Assembly (NCBI GenBank): GCA_951230915.1
Contig: OX579640.1
Span: forward strand, 8,080,981 to 8,144,980
Reading direction: 5' to 3'
DNA length: 64,000 nt
Source of the DNA: Antitrichia curtipendula
Lineage: Eukaryota; Streptophyta; Bryopsida; Hypnales; Leucodontaceae
Shown here one piece after another: positions 1 through 12,935 of this stretch; positions within the stretch are counted from its first letter, which is position 1; every line of letters begins with the position of its first letter. The notes beneath the pieces are model-generated. The model saw only the letters and a program-made list of their open reading frames with translations. It was not told the DNA's origin and did not search any database. A program made the translations under genes and the position numbers.

Positions 1-3000
1 CTTGTCATGTAGGGTTGAAGATCAAGGTGAAGGCCGGAGTGAAGGCGAGCAGCAAGGAAGGTCCTCCTCCTCCTCCCCCAGAGAGTGGTGAGGCTGCTTC
101 TGAGTCAGCAGACCACGGCGTCGTCACGAACAGCAACGCGAGAATGCTGAAGCGCAAACGGTTGACCCCGCCGGGGTCGCCGGCTCTCAACAAGAGACCC
201 CCACGAGGCGAGTCGCCCCACACGACGACGACAGCCAATGGGGAGCCCGTGGATCCCTTGGAGCCCGTGCCGAAGAAGCTCGCAGCCGATCTCAATGCTG
301 TCAACAAGCAGGACGTTGCAACAAAACCTGAGGAATCGGTGGAGCCAGGGACGGAGGCGAAGCTGGAGAAAGGAATCAAGGCTTTGTCCAATTCGAATTT
401 ACAGGGCGATTTGCAAGTGAGCTCTGGGGCAACAGCAGAAGCAGTAGCAGCAGCACGAACGGCAAGTGATGGACCAAAAGCAGATGGGAATGCCTCCGCT
501 GATGTCTCGGTGGCCACTGGAGTGCAGGTGTCATCATCTTTGGCGACGTCAAGTGTCATGGCGCAGGCGGAGGAAGAGAAGCACCACACCATTCCCAGTC
601 ATGCTGGTAGGAAGGAGCTTCTTCCTCTGATATATAATTGATTTATGTGTGCATTTGGTGATGGTTTAGCAGCTCTTTGTAGATTGGTAAACTGGAAATG
701 TTTAGGAGTTAAATATCAAGTCTCTTGAGTGCTGCGAGACTCTGAACCTTTTGACAACTTATTGGTAGCCCCTAAAGGACTAAGAATTCTTTGTTTGGAG
801 ATGACCTATTCGATTCATAGTCATGCTGATAGGAAGGAATTTATTTTTCAGCTGAATTACTGTGTTATTACCCCAGTTAGTTTTGTTCCGGTGAAGTATT
901 AGCCCCCGAAGGACTAATAGCTATAAAAAGACCAACTTGATTGATCATATTTGTTAAAAATTGTATTTCAGATGGGGCCAGATTTTATAGCACCAGAATC
1001 AGTGAAGAACACTGGGTACTTTGGTAGAAAAATAATATGAAATTTTGAAAAAAGAAACTCTCCATTTGACTCCTCAAAACTGCCAGAAAGACGTTGGGCC
1101 AGATTGAGCCTCTTGGTCCTGTAGGGGTTACAAGCTCTTTGTAGATTGATAAACTGGATATGTGAAGGAGCTGAAATCAAGTCTCTGTTTTATTCAGCTA
1201 TATTTTGTCAAGTCTAAGTCTATGAATCATGTGTATTCATCTGATGGAAATGCTCGGGTTTCATGTTGGTTGTCTTACAGGCTGGTTTTCATGGACTGAA
1301 ATACATACATTGGAGAAGAGGGGTTTGCCAGAGTTTTTCAGTGGCCAAGTGCCAGGGAAAACTCCTGAGATGTACATGGACTACAGGAATATAGTAGTGA
1401 AGAAGTACCGGGAGCATTTGGGAACGGTGATCGCCGTGGCTGATGTGCAAGAGCATCTTAGTGGCGTGGATGAGAAATCCATTCATCGAATTATGGAATT
1501 TTTGGATCATTGGGGTCTGATTAATTATCATGCTCCGGCTGAGTTTTTACCTTCTTGGAAGCACTGCTCTCCCGTTGTGGAGTCGGATGCAGCGCTTATG
1601 GTGCGGGCTTTGCCACGGAAAGGTTCAAGTTTGTATCATTTTGATACAAATTGTGCTCCTGTCCTTCAACATATTCCTATGAAACCAAAAACAACGGACG
1701 CAGTCATTGCGGAGATGCTTGCATTTGGGGAAGGAGCCGAAGTGGATTACCATTGCAATTCTTGTGGTGCAGATTGCAGTAAACAACGGTATCATTGTCA
1801 GAAGCAGGTGAATCCCTTCGATCTGTGCTGCTGCCTATATGTAATGTATATGCCATTGACTGCGCATTCCAAGTCTAAACTTGGTCAGCTTAAAATGATT
1901 AGGTTCTTCTTACAAGTATTGATGATAGAGTTTCCTAAATCTTTCTCAAGAAAAGTGGTGCAAGAACCATGTGTAAAGATTTATGATGCATTAATTGATG
2001 AACATCCAAAATTTCCTCAAAAACAATTGCTTCTGTGCATCCGCTGCACTTTGTTACTTTCACTTGTTTAAAGAGTAAAAGTTGATCAAACGATATAATT
2101 CCTTGCAATTCTGTGATTGATGACTGTGAATAAAGTGCATAACAAGTGCATGAAACTTTCTTACAATATGAAAGAAAATGTCGAAAAAGTGAGTTGAATG
2201 TGTTTGGAAGGGCGTTTTGCAAGACTGTTTGGATCAGTATTTTTCTCTTCACGTTTGTTTCTTGACTCAAGACCGTTATTTCTTGTGTGGCGGCAGGCTG
2301 ATTTTGATTTGTGCCCTGATTGCTATAATGAAGGGCTATTCGGGCCCGACATGGTGTCGGCAGATTTCATAAAAATGGATGTCACAGAAGCATCAAATGC
2401 AAATGGGGGAGGTTGGACGGATCAGGAAACGCTGCTGCTGCTGGAGGCTTTAGAATTATATGGAGATAATTGGAACGAAATAGCTGAGCATGTTGCGACC
2501 AAGTCGAAATCGCAATGCATCTTGCATTTTGTGAGGCTTCCTGTTGAAGATCCTTTTTCAGAAGACGCAGGCAATCCTGCTCCGAACAGTAATGCAGCTC
2601 CCGCCACAACTCCTATTTCACAAACAGATAGTACGCTTGAGGGTGAACAAGAGGAAAAGGAAACAGATGAGAAAGCACCCGAAGTTGACACTACTAATGT
2701 AACAAGCACGGACAATGCAGTCGAGTCCCAAACTGGAGAGCTGGTGCTGCCACCAAATCTTGCAGCCTTTGCAGAAGCTGGCAATCCTGTCATGGCCCAG
2801 GTACGTTGTTTCTTATAAGATCTACCGTGGCAGTGCACACCTATACCCCCATGTGAGTGCCTTTGTTCAGTATTGACCCTACAGGATCAAGGATTAATTG
2901 TTTGAAAATGACCAATTTAATTCATGAAGCCAGGTTCTGTGTGAAGAACATTGGTCAAAAAATAAATAAAATTGAAATCAGAAAAGTCCCCTTATGACCT

Positions 3001-5695
3001 ACTCAAAACTGCTAAAATAATCATGTGGCAGAATTTGGACCTCTTGGTTCTTAAAGCGTTTCTATTGTTACACATGAGGGCAGGATTTGGTTGGTATTCC
3101 ACGATAAACGCCCATCTTGTGAATGTTGAGTTGATTTCATTGGGGATGTGATTGAGACCCGTCAGTGGCACTTGTGTGTTGTGGTTTGATTATTCCGTGT
3201 TGGATTGGTAAGAGCTGGTCTTTTATGTACTACCGCATAGTTCGGATCAATTTTGAGTTGACTCTTGTTTTTGGATATCATTCTGTAGCTGCAGTAAATT
3301 TTCTTGACACCGTTTCTGGTGGGCTATAGATGGCGTTCCTTGCGACAATGATTGGGTCAAAACTGGGTGGAGAGGCTGCTCTGGCTGCTTTAGCTGCACT
3401 GAATATGAAGGATCCCGGAGTTCATCTTGCGGCAGGGACTGCTATGATACTGGAAGATCCAGTTGCTGATGTCGATCCAAGTACTTCACAGCATCCGGAC
3501 AGGTCTTAACTTCTAAATACCCCAAAGTGTCTGCTTTCATATCTTTAGGAGTTGGAACAAATCAATATTTTGGCAGCTTTAGGTATGGTAAACAAAATGT
3601 GTCAAATAGAAAACAGGAATCCTGTCCTTCATTTTTTAATGATAGAATTATGTTTATGAAGTTACTATAATTGAAGACCTTTTAAGTTTAGTTTGGGAGC
3701 TAGGGGATAATTTGGAACTGGAGAACAAAGGGATTAATGGTGTAGATAGGATCTGCCTCAATTAATCGTTGTGAGTTAGTTAAAGCTCGTATTTTTCTTT
3801 GAACTGCTTTAGGTATACTTCTCACTATTTAATCATCTTGTTTGAAATATGCAGGTCAGGTCAGGGAGATGAGGAGACGCAAAGTGGAGATGAGACCGCA
3901 GCAACAGGCGATGCCGGTTCGAGCCCGGCCGCTGGGGCCAAACTGCCTGTGTCTGATAGCACGACTTCTGCTCAAAATGATGATGACGCACCCACTCAAC
4001 AAGAACCTCGACAAGAACCCAATTTAGGTTCGAGATTCAACCTCATCTTTCATTTTTTCATGTATCCTTGTGGTGATATTGTTATTTCTATCTTTAACAA
4101 GACCTGATTTTCAAGAGAGTAAATACTTGTGGTGATGTATGTCTGGTTAGTCAATCTCCCCTACTCTTAACCTCCAAGTGTCGAAATGGAAAAAAATGTC
4201 CGCTTCTCTATCTCTAGGAACTGAGGCAAATCATTTAGGAAGGTAGCCGAATGTACCAATTCAATTAAGAAATCACGCCCTACGTTTTTTAATAACAGAA
4301 TTATGTTTTAAGAGTGAACTTTCACAGTGAACTTGAAATTTTTAGCTCGGGCACATACGGATTAGCTTAACTCGGTATTTGTGTGGAAGGGTATTGTGAT
4401 GCTTGCCACTTATATAGAGAACCTGAATGATGCATACAGGTAAGGAAATTGTTCGAAAACCAGATGCTCCGGAAAGTTTGGATGTCCTGGAGGAGGCTAA
4501 AGTGGCAGGGCGTGTGAAGCGGGCGGCAGCAAGTGCCATTGCAGCTGCATCAGTGAAAGCCAAGCTCCTGGCTGATCAGGAAGAGCGTGAGATGCAGCGA
4601 TTACTCACAGTTGTCATTGATCAGCAGGTAATTTCCATACCCTCTTCATTGCAGGGCCTCTGTTGTTGTACTTGTGGCACTTTGACATTCTCATATTGCA
4701 ATACAACAGGTTTTGCAAGGCCTGACAAAGTGAGCATTGTCAGCAAGCTAGATGCACTGCCCGTGCCCTTGGCTTGTTTCGCTAGTAGAGAATCTACCTC
4801 CTGAAGGCTCACTAGAGCACTTAGCTGCGTTACAATTGGCAGGGTGTATTTTAGAAACTGCCTTATATTGCGTTACTATTTGCAGGGTGTACAACAGCTA
4901 GATTTTTGGAACAACTCTGGGGAGCCATTTTTCCACTAGTAGCTACCAGTGATTTTCTTTGCATAGCTTGGACGGTGCTCTCATGCATTGCCTTGGGTAC
5001 TTTGACACATATAACTTTCAACACTCAGAAATTTTTCCTGGGGTTAACGACTTTCTGTGTTTCCCCTACAGGTAAAAAAACTGGAGCTGAAGATAAAATT
5101 CCTGAACGAGTTAGAAGGCGCGATAGGAAAAGAATGTGAGACAGTGGACCGTGACCGATTAAATTTTTTTGCGGATCATGCGCGGATAGCAGCCCAGCAT
5201 ATGGGTGGAGCTTCTAATTCTTCTAACCCGCCCCCATCTCCGCCCAGGCAGCAGCAGCAGCAGCAGCAGCAGGCGCTTGTCCTTGCGCAAGCGCCTCCTC
5301 CTCCGCCTCCTCCTCCTCCTCCTTCTTTTGCAGGGCAATTGTATGGCCATGGTTTCCAAGCAGCAGGTGCAGTTGTTGCTGCCAACCACCACCCCATGCC
5401 CAGCCATGCAGCGTTCGTGCAACAGCAAATGTACCAAGGGCTGGCGAATTCCATGAACGCAGGAGCCATGACCATGCAACAGGGCCATTTCCAAAGACAG
5501 ATGATGATTGCAGGAACTGCACCTCATATGCTTGGTGGGCGTCCTCAAGAGATTCTTAATATGACCCCTCCTCCTCAAGTCATGTTGGGCAGGGGGCCCA
5601 TGATTCCGTCCGATAACACCCCACCTGGACTACTGCTGCCAGGATTGGCCAGACCAGTGCCCGGGGGAGCCTTAGGTGGTGGCATGCCACAGTAG
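1..5695 (+). CDS. SWI3D: SWI/SNF chromatin-remodelling subunit, SWI3D-like (5' end missing)
   Basis: Core scaffold subunit of plant SWI/SNF (BAF-type) nucleosome remodellers, acting in the nucleus. The reading frame is open to the window edge, so the start lies upstream. Exons by GT/AG and frame: <1-606, 1281-1807, 2297-2800, 3330-3502, 3855-4027, 4440-4627, 5072-5695; every junction keeps frame, giving about 930 visible residues. Order of parts: low-complexity N-terminus; SWIRM (visible residues about 196-285, with IPSHAG|WFSW across the first splice and EFLDHWGLINY); ZZ zinc finger (about 360-387, CNSC, HCQKQADFDLC, DC); SANT (about 417-460, WTDQETLLLLEALELYGDNW); a coiled segment QRLLTVVIDQQVKKLELKIK; then poly-Gln (8), poly-Pro and a Gly/Pro/Met-rich tail. 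The ZZ finger between SWIRM and SANT favours SWI3D over SWI3A-C. SWIRM, ZZ and SANT are unmistakable; the D assignment is likely. Confidence 0.88.
985..1130. repeat. Dispersed repeat copy in SWI3D intron 1 (mate in intron 3)
   Basis: The text around GTGAAGAACA, CTCAAAACTGC and CCTCTTGGT recurs in diverged form in intron 3 at about 2930-3060, in the same orientation. This suggests a short dispersed element present in two introns of one gene. No terminal structure is clear. Confidence 0.5.
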
Positions 5696-8600
5696 CCAGC
5701 AAGCATTCAAATTCATATTTACAAACTGAAAGGAGCCGACTCTTCTGCTGTCGACCAGGTGTCTGTAGAGTAGAATTGGACTGGCGGACTGAGTCTCGGT
5801 CCTTGCAGGGTGAGTTTTTCACGTCGACCTGGTCAGTTCATACCAGAGTTGGAACGGAGAGTTTCCTTAGACTAGGCACGAAAGCCATTCGATCGCAGTG
5901 ACAGGGTTGCAAGACAATGTCTGTGACCTCGTTCATTCATTTTTGGCTGCACTTGAATTAATGTGGTCGTGATCCAGTGCACGGAGAAGAACGATCGATG
6001 GGGGATTGACCACTTCATACCGACTCACCAAGGAATTCGATCTGGCGCAAAGAACGTCTTTGATATTTTGATATTATTCCATTGATGTTGAAGGCAAAAA
6101 GGCAAGTTCTGTATGTCCCTTGAATTTCCAGTGTTGCACAACCTTCGGCACTTGGTGTGATGGTCATTTTTTTTTGGCTTGAGGCTTCACACTTACTCTG
6201 GTGGGACTGTCTTTGACATTGAACTGCTCAGTGCTCACAGTGGAACACTCATTACTACCTCTGTCTCAAAATTGAAATCCGTTGAAATCCATTGTTCGAA
6301 ATGGAAACTAGTTGGAGTACCACGGATTCATTTTGAGACAGGTAGTATCGTTCTACTTTTAATGTTCATGGGAGTTCACTGCCGCATCTCCACTGTAGTG
6401 AGCAATGAAATATTTTTCACATTTTGTTGCTATTGTCATCAGATGAAATAAGAACGGTGTAATTGGAAGGCTTTGTACCAAGTAAACATCAACAATATTA
6501 ATTTACTGATCGGCTAGACCCCACATCCCTCCTCCAACCAAATCCTAACCATGTTGTGCAGTGTGAATGTGGTTGTAGATAGGTTGTGGAAACTAGAGTT
6601 GATGCCATAGTCTCTGTCCAAAGGACAAAACCAATAAATCTACAAATGAACTTCTTATGTAATTATGAATTGAAGGTTGTAGACTATAGAGTTATAATTG
6701 AGAATTCTATTCCATTCATTGATTAATAAGAAAATTGATGATAATATGCTACATTCACATTTAGAAAGAAATACCTTATATGAAGGTCATGTTTGGGATA
6801 ATTTAATCGATTTGGTAAAAAAGTGTTACATGTCATTTCCTATAACATCATTTTGAACATTAAGTGTTTGATGGATGACAAGGAATCTTCCTTGTAAAAC
6901 AAAAGTGTAGATGTTCATTTTTGGAATTTTGTGCAATTGATTTTCTTTTAACCCCTAAATGCCCAAAGGACTTTTTTGAACTTCTTTGAATTTGCTCTAA
7001 ATTGAACAAAAAAACAACATTTTAATAAGTTTTATCAATTTAAAAAAAAATTGTAACTGTACAAATTCAATCTGGACATGTTAGAGATTACATAAGAAAA
7101 GAAAATACAACAATATCACCTATGGATTGAAAGATTATAATGTTTGATTATGAAGGTGTTAAAACTATAAAAGTGATTTGAAGTCTTTAATCCTCTTCTC
7201 ACATGTCAAAAATAAAAAATTGGTCACCAAATAAATATGAGGTTAAAGGGCATAACATGCATACCCCCAATCCATTTACAATTTTTCAAAATCTATTCTA
7301 CAATTTTTTAAAATAAAATTCTAATGTATTTTTTTCTTTGAGTTCTAGTGTATTTGAAGCTCATTTCCTAGAGCCTCCAATACTAGAAATGGAAACCTTT
7401 GCACACAATCAAGATTTGCAATAGAAACCTTTGTACAAAATCTTGAATAGAAAATCATAATCAACTGATTTTCAAAATCAGATTTTTGATGCCAAAAAGA
7501 ATTCTCTAAAGTAAAAATTAGTTAAAATAATACCTTTATAAGGTTTAATTTAACTTCAAAGTTTTATCGATACCATAATTTGATGTTGCAGGCATTTAGG
7601 GGTCAAGTAGGTGATCCACACTATACCAAATAGGATGATATCTAGTGACCAACCCATCCTTACACAATTAAATTCTTGAAGGGAATAATTTATACCTATA
7701 GAATATTTATCTTCAAAATAATCAAACTTTAGAATAGAACAATGAGGGTATTTAAAAGCCACAAGGGAGATTGGGTCTTTTGTACATTCCTTGCTCATAA
7801 AAAACAAAATAAACAATAAGTTATTTTATTTTATTTTATATTCTCCCCTTCTGTGAACTACATAACATTGTTAACCTTCGTTGGAGGGGATCCTTTTTGC
7901 TCCACCCCAAAAGCACAATCCTCCATGTGGTGAAACTTATCAAAGTAAGTCTAACACGCCAAGCATGCCATTAGGTAGTTTAGATGGGGGCCCAAGAATG
8001 GAGCTCCATACTGATTGACAATTCAATGAGACTTACCTTTGCCTAGCCAATGGCTACCTTTACATTATAACTAAATTCCCCAGGGGGGATTATACCTCCA
8101 CATGGGAGGTGGATTGGCAATTGTTTAATAATGTTTTGTAACTCTCAATCCTAAGAAGAATTTTGCCTTCACATGACTTCTATTTCATATAGTCACAAAA
8201 ATGAGAGCATAGAGAGTTAAAGATTTTGATTTTCAACAACGAATGTGATCATAGACCCATCCTTTCAAAGTTAATGCAACATAAAATAAACAAAATACAC
8301 AAAATGATGCAATAGATAGCACATAAGGTACGAACACCCAAAGTTGCAAGCCACCCACCCAATCCAGTGTTTATCCCCTATTCAATATGTAACTATTTGG
8401 CAAGAAATTGCCAAGGAAGTGATCTTCAAACATCTACCAATATAATATTTACCCCCTTCATAGCTTTCTCATACAATATCCAAACAGAGCGTTCTTTGAT
8501 GCCTTCAAAATCTTCTCTAATTCACCAATAAGAACATAGACCGTACTTCACTAGTCTAGTAATAGGAACTATGCACAACAGTTGGAGTGTCAACTTACTA

Positions 8601-8931
8601 AGAACTTACCTAAACACAACAATAGAGTAGAAAATAGAACTAGATAATGCTCCAGAACCAGGAGGCTTGAGAGCATTATGGGGTATACTGCCAAGTCTAA
8701 TAGTTCATCACAAACATCCATATCTATACTTTTTCACAAATCTAAGGATGTAAAAGGAGGGTATGCGTTATGAGTTATAATGCTGTTCTGACTCTCCAAT
8801 GGAATGGTGACAAATCTGACTTAAAAAACCGGACTTGGCATTATAAAGATATATTACAGGTCTCTAAAACTTTACATTCAGGTGGACAGAACCCCAACAC
8901 TCTGCCCAAAACTGTGGAGCTTTACTTTACT
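5696..8931. other. Intergenic stretch: SWI3D 3' UTR, one small MITE, AT-rich DNA
   Basis: No convincing coding region on either strand. The proximal part is probably the SWI3D 3' UTR; an AATAAA occurs near 6631. From about 6660 to 8760 the DNA is AT-rich without codon structure. The short open frames near 8770-9280 are on the strand opposite cytochrome b561 exon 4 and are shadows of it. Confidence 0.6.
6255..6345. mobile_element. Stowaway-like (Tc1/mariner) MITE
   Basis: The ends read CTACCTCTGTCTCAAAAT and, on the other strand, CTACCTGTCTCAAAATG. They form inverted repeats flanked on both sides by TA (6253-6254 and 6346-6347). TA duplications and C-T-C/A-C-C-T-C-type ends followed by CAAAAT are typical of Stowaway MITEs. 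It is 91 bp, with no coding capacity, and lies in the probable SWI3D 3' UTR. Confidence 0.6.
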
Positions 8932-11731
8932 TTACTCCAAAGGGCTGTACCCTTCCTGCCGACGTGGGTTTGGCAACACCGCAGTCAATACCACCACAGC
9001 GCCAAACACGACGACCACCAGGCCGATGGAGTTCACCAGGATGGCCTCCGCAGCCCAGAAATCCACCGGCGGATTGCCCTTTTGAAGGAACGTCAGCTTC
9101 TCCAGCAATCCAAGCTCCGCTGTAATGAGACCTGCCACATACGCAGCCAGGCCCAAGAACACATGCCAGGGAAGAAACTCCGCACGCTTGGCAGCAGACA
9201 CGCTTTGGGTCCAGAAGGCCACGAATCCAAGCACCCACTGCAACACATGTACGGGCACCGTGGCTTAATTAATTAGAAGCCCTGTCTCAGTTGTGCCACA
9301 GTTCTGATGCCCACAACTGTCACGAACGTCAAGAGTCTGGAGGATGCGAAACTCAAAACAAGTGAACATGAGAGATGAATACGGAGAAATCCGCATTATT
9401 GGTGTTCAGAATCTCTTGATTTCCTAGTAATAGTATTAGAAGAAGTGAAGATTAAAAGATGAGCCGCTTGAGATTATAGATGACACAAAGAGAATTTTTT
9501 TTGACGATGTCAGAGATCGCTTACATCATCCAGAAACCCTCAATTTCAATAGTAAGTAATAACTGGTGAATCAAGAGGTTTAAAAACAGTTGTGAAAGAA
9601 ACTCAAATTCTTGAGCCTTTGAAAAGTAGCGGAAGAGTAGCGCACCACGGGAGAAGTGAAGAAGATTTTACCTGGACGAGGTAGAACAAGATCACGATGA
9701 TTCCAAACCAGGAATGCAGGCTGTAGAAGTTCTGAATATGGGCATCGAGGTGGAACTTGTATGCAGCCAGGACACCGACAATGCCCAACAACAATGCCAC
9801 TCCTTGCAGAGTCAAGTGCACGGCCTTCTGGTACTTCTTGTCTCCACTAACAGTCTTGTAAGCAATAATAGCTGCACACCAAAAGAAGTTTCATCAGAAC
9901 TAAGAAGCTTCCTCGATTGCAATTAACAGCAGGATTATAGGACTTCAAAACAGCAAAACTCGAAGAGGAAACAAACGGCTCACCTTGACTGGACAAGAAG
10001 ATGAAGCCTGCGAACATGAAGAGGGGGTGAAGCTGCAATTTTATCACCATCATCACTCAAAGCGTTTAGTAACGAGCTACTTTACATTATTGAAAGTGCA
10101 CCGAAATTCCAAGTGCTCCTGTTGACATTGCTATTCATTCAATCACGTGAAAGAAAACACCATTCAAATCCAACAGCTTTGAATCCTCAGATGAAAATGA
10201 TTCCGTAGAAGAGTTGTGAGAAAAATGGGTTCCCTTGTGAACAAAATTTTATTTCCATACAACAAAAAGACGGTAGGGTTAAACATAGACTTGCAGACTA
10301 TGTATCTACACTGATAGATAGTGTAGATAGATACCAATCAATCGACATTGCACGCTATATAAATATTTACCTTTGCTGTACAAAAATATGGTATTTTTAT
10401 ACAATTAATACCATATTTTTTTGTACAGTAAGGTAAATACGTACACGGGCTTCCCAAATCCTAATAGGAATACACGCTTGTTTTCACAGCGAGGTAAGAT
10501 TTTCACAATAAGTCCCTTTTATTTTCTGATCCCCTTAATACCCCTATTCACTGTAGATACTTAGAATCTAGTGCATATGACAATGTACAATAGCCAAAGA
10601 GTCAAAATCCACCCATGCTATTTATTCACCCTATAAGGTAGACTTAAATTTTTTATAAATTATTCATATAATATCCAAATAATATGTATTTTAGTGCACT
10701 GGAATCCTCTCAAATAAAGTGACAAGGATTAGAATATCAGTGAAAAAAATATAAAAAAACAATCACTCTTACTCGTCTTGGGTTAATCCAATTTGCGATA
10801 AGAGTCAGGACGGATCTAGCATTCAATGTATCGGGACACAAAAAATCTACGGACGACCTGAGTTGCCGACAGTCAGCTTCCACTCGCAAACTGAAAGACT
10901 AGCATATGTCTGATAGGATGGCAAGGCCTGATTACTTGCGATGGAAATAAAAACTCCACATCTCGAAATTCTATAACTCCCATACACCTCGATTTCCTCC
11001 CCAGAGATTATCAATTGTTTCAGTTAATACTGAATGTCACATTTCATTATACTCTTAGTGTCTTCTTAGTATTTTTGCAAATTTTAGTCTTTCAAAACAC
11101 ACACATAAAACACTAAAAAATGACACTAAAAGCGTGTCATTTCACTATCAACCCAACGATCAATTCAAGCCACACTGAAACAGTAGACAAACGACTTTCG
11201 TGATGTTGAGCCTATAATGAACAAGAAGAGCCTCCTTAGAAACTGCGACGCAGCGATACGTCTCTCACTAAAACAAGTCCCCCATTCCAACAGACTACAC
11301 TGAAAGGTAGATTAGTGTCAATTAGAAAATTAGTGTCACCACCAATTAAATTTTTTTGGAAATTGGTACAACACAGGAATATATCAACTTGCACTAATTC
11401 AAAACAGTGTGAATTTGGAAAATTGGTGTCAGTCACACGCACTGTTATGACAAATCAGTGTACCAGAACACTGAGCTAGGGAACCCAACCAAGCAAGCAC
11501 AACATTTTTCTAACCCTAGATCAAAGTCACCCAGTTTCCCACCACCCACCCACCCCTACCACAACAAAAAAAACCAAGAGCACTTACATTAAACACAGGC
11601 GCCCCAGAGAGTCCATAGCCCCCTCGGAAATGGTATGTCCAGAAGACGAGCAGCACGAACGCCACCACCCCCAAGAAAATCACCACCGGCGCCGTCTGCT
11701 TATGCGTCAGACCCGAATACGAAGCCGCCAT
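8932..11731 (-). CDS. Cytochrome b561 (transmembrane ascorbate ferrireductase)
   Basis: Passes electrons from cytosolic ascorbate across a membrane (tonoplast or plasma membrane) to monodehydroascorbate or ferric chelates, using two haems b. Four exons on the minus strand: 11588-11731, 9984-10032, 9672-9871, 8932-9237. They join in frame to 232 residues, the family's usual length. The haem-ligand histidines all fall in family motifs: LHPLFMF (H50), AVHLTLQ (H83), YSLHSWFG (H117) and LPWHVFLG (H156). The KTVSG loop and LEKLTFLQ and EAILVNSIG segments are also typical. Five to six hydrophobic helices fill nearly the whole protein; there is no signal peptide and no fused DOMON domain. Start: ATG at 11731. 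The tiny 49-bp exon 2 and the 1.55-kb first intron, filled with repeat debris, are the only oddities. Confidence 0.93.
10365..10437. repeat. Foldback in cytochrome b561 intron 1
   Basis: The left arm ATTTACCTTTGCTGTACAAA (from 10365) continues to ATATGGTA. It is mirrored on the other strand by ATTTACCTTACTGTACAAAA ending at 10437. About 29-bp arms lie around a short AT-rich loop. It is probably a MITE remnant inside the intron. Confidence 0.55.
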
Positions 11732-12680
11732 AGCTCAACACTTCCACTGCAAACACAAAATTGGCCGCAAACTGCAACAAGATCACACAAAACAGTCCAA
11801 ATCAGTGCTGTGGGACTGTGAACACGGTACTGAAGAGTGCTTTTTCAGTCCGAGACGGCTCCCATCCTTTCAAGTTATGGAAAAAGGGTTCAAGGTGGGT
11901 ACTGGTGAGAGCTGTACAAGCACTTCGATAGCAGTGGACATGGAAAAGAAAAGTCGTTGAAACAGTTTTGAAAGCATTTGAAAATTGGAAAGGAATGCAC
12001 TTCACCCTCCAGAGTCGTGTGGAGCACACAGGCTGCGAGAGAAGGACACTTGTGGGACATGGCTCGTGGTTGCAGAATGAACAGTGCTGAAGGGGCTTTT
12101 GGTAATTGAGCTTAGAGCTTAGGCTGTCGTAGGCTTTGGATGAGGACGGACTTGCCTGAGAAGGCGTTCAGTTGGACTAGTGAGGGCACTTCCCTTGTTT
12201 TTTACTTGTCAGTGTCTCAGTTGGTTTTCGGAGGTATGGAAGGGGAGTTTCTGGGGTGGCTTCCTTGGGGAAATGCTGACGAAAAACTGGGGTGCCTTTG
12301 CAAAAGGTGGAAGCACCCAAAACCGTAGAAAACAAGGAATTCAGCATACTTGGAGGCACCATTTCAAAAAAATAATATTTTTATGGTGTTAGCGAGATAA
12401 AATTATGAATTTTCAAAAAAAAAAATTAGATTTTTCGGACTTGGCATGTATTTTCTATGAATTTTCAAAGTTGCAATCCCCTAGATCACTGGAATCGTCC
12501 TGTAGGTCGACCTAAATCTGTATTTTGACAAATTCAGCACTTATCCAATCACAATGAAGAGAGGAGAAAACTTTATGACACATGTCAAAGACCATTCAAT
12601 GGAAGTCTAGGGACGGTTTAATGTCCATCTAGGTACATGCACGCTATTGGGTGTTTCTATCTTACCATTCAGTAAGGTAA

Positions 12681-12935
12681 CAGGCTCTAAAATTGAAATT
12701 GCACAAGTTTGAAAATTGTCCACATCTTCAAATGTGCACTATGTGTACACGTTGCCTTTTCATAGCCTTTAGCAATGTACAAAAAATGTACATTTTAGAA
12801 ATTGTCGATTTTAGAGCCCTATGCCATTTCAACTTCCAAATTTTATAACTAATTCCACGAAGCTCCAAGAAATATGAAATAACTTAGATTAGATGCTAAT
12901 TCCACTTGTCTTTCAAGGAAAATTTACTAAAAATT
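12681..12935 (+). repeat. Dispersed repeat copy A (inverted mate at about 42238-42470)
   Basis: This copy shares an ordered series of blocks with the reverse complement of 42238-42470: CAGGCTCTAAAATTG, TTCAAATGTGCA, a GTACA-rich loop, TAACTAATTCCA and TTCAAGGAAAATTTA. Divergence is moderate, with indels. It looks like an old interspersed family rather than a recent duplication. Confidence 0.5.

Noticed and set aside
5159..5578. Several antisense and out-of-frame frames rich in Arg, Leu or Gly opposite the SWI3D C-terminus
   Set aside because: They are shadows of the CAG and CCT repeat tracts encoding poly-Gln and poly-Pro.
8770..9276. 168-codon plus-strand frame
   Set aside because: It overlaps cytochrome b561 exon 4 on the opposite strand and shows no domain.
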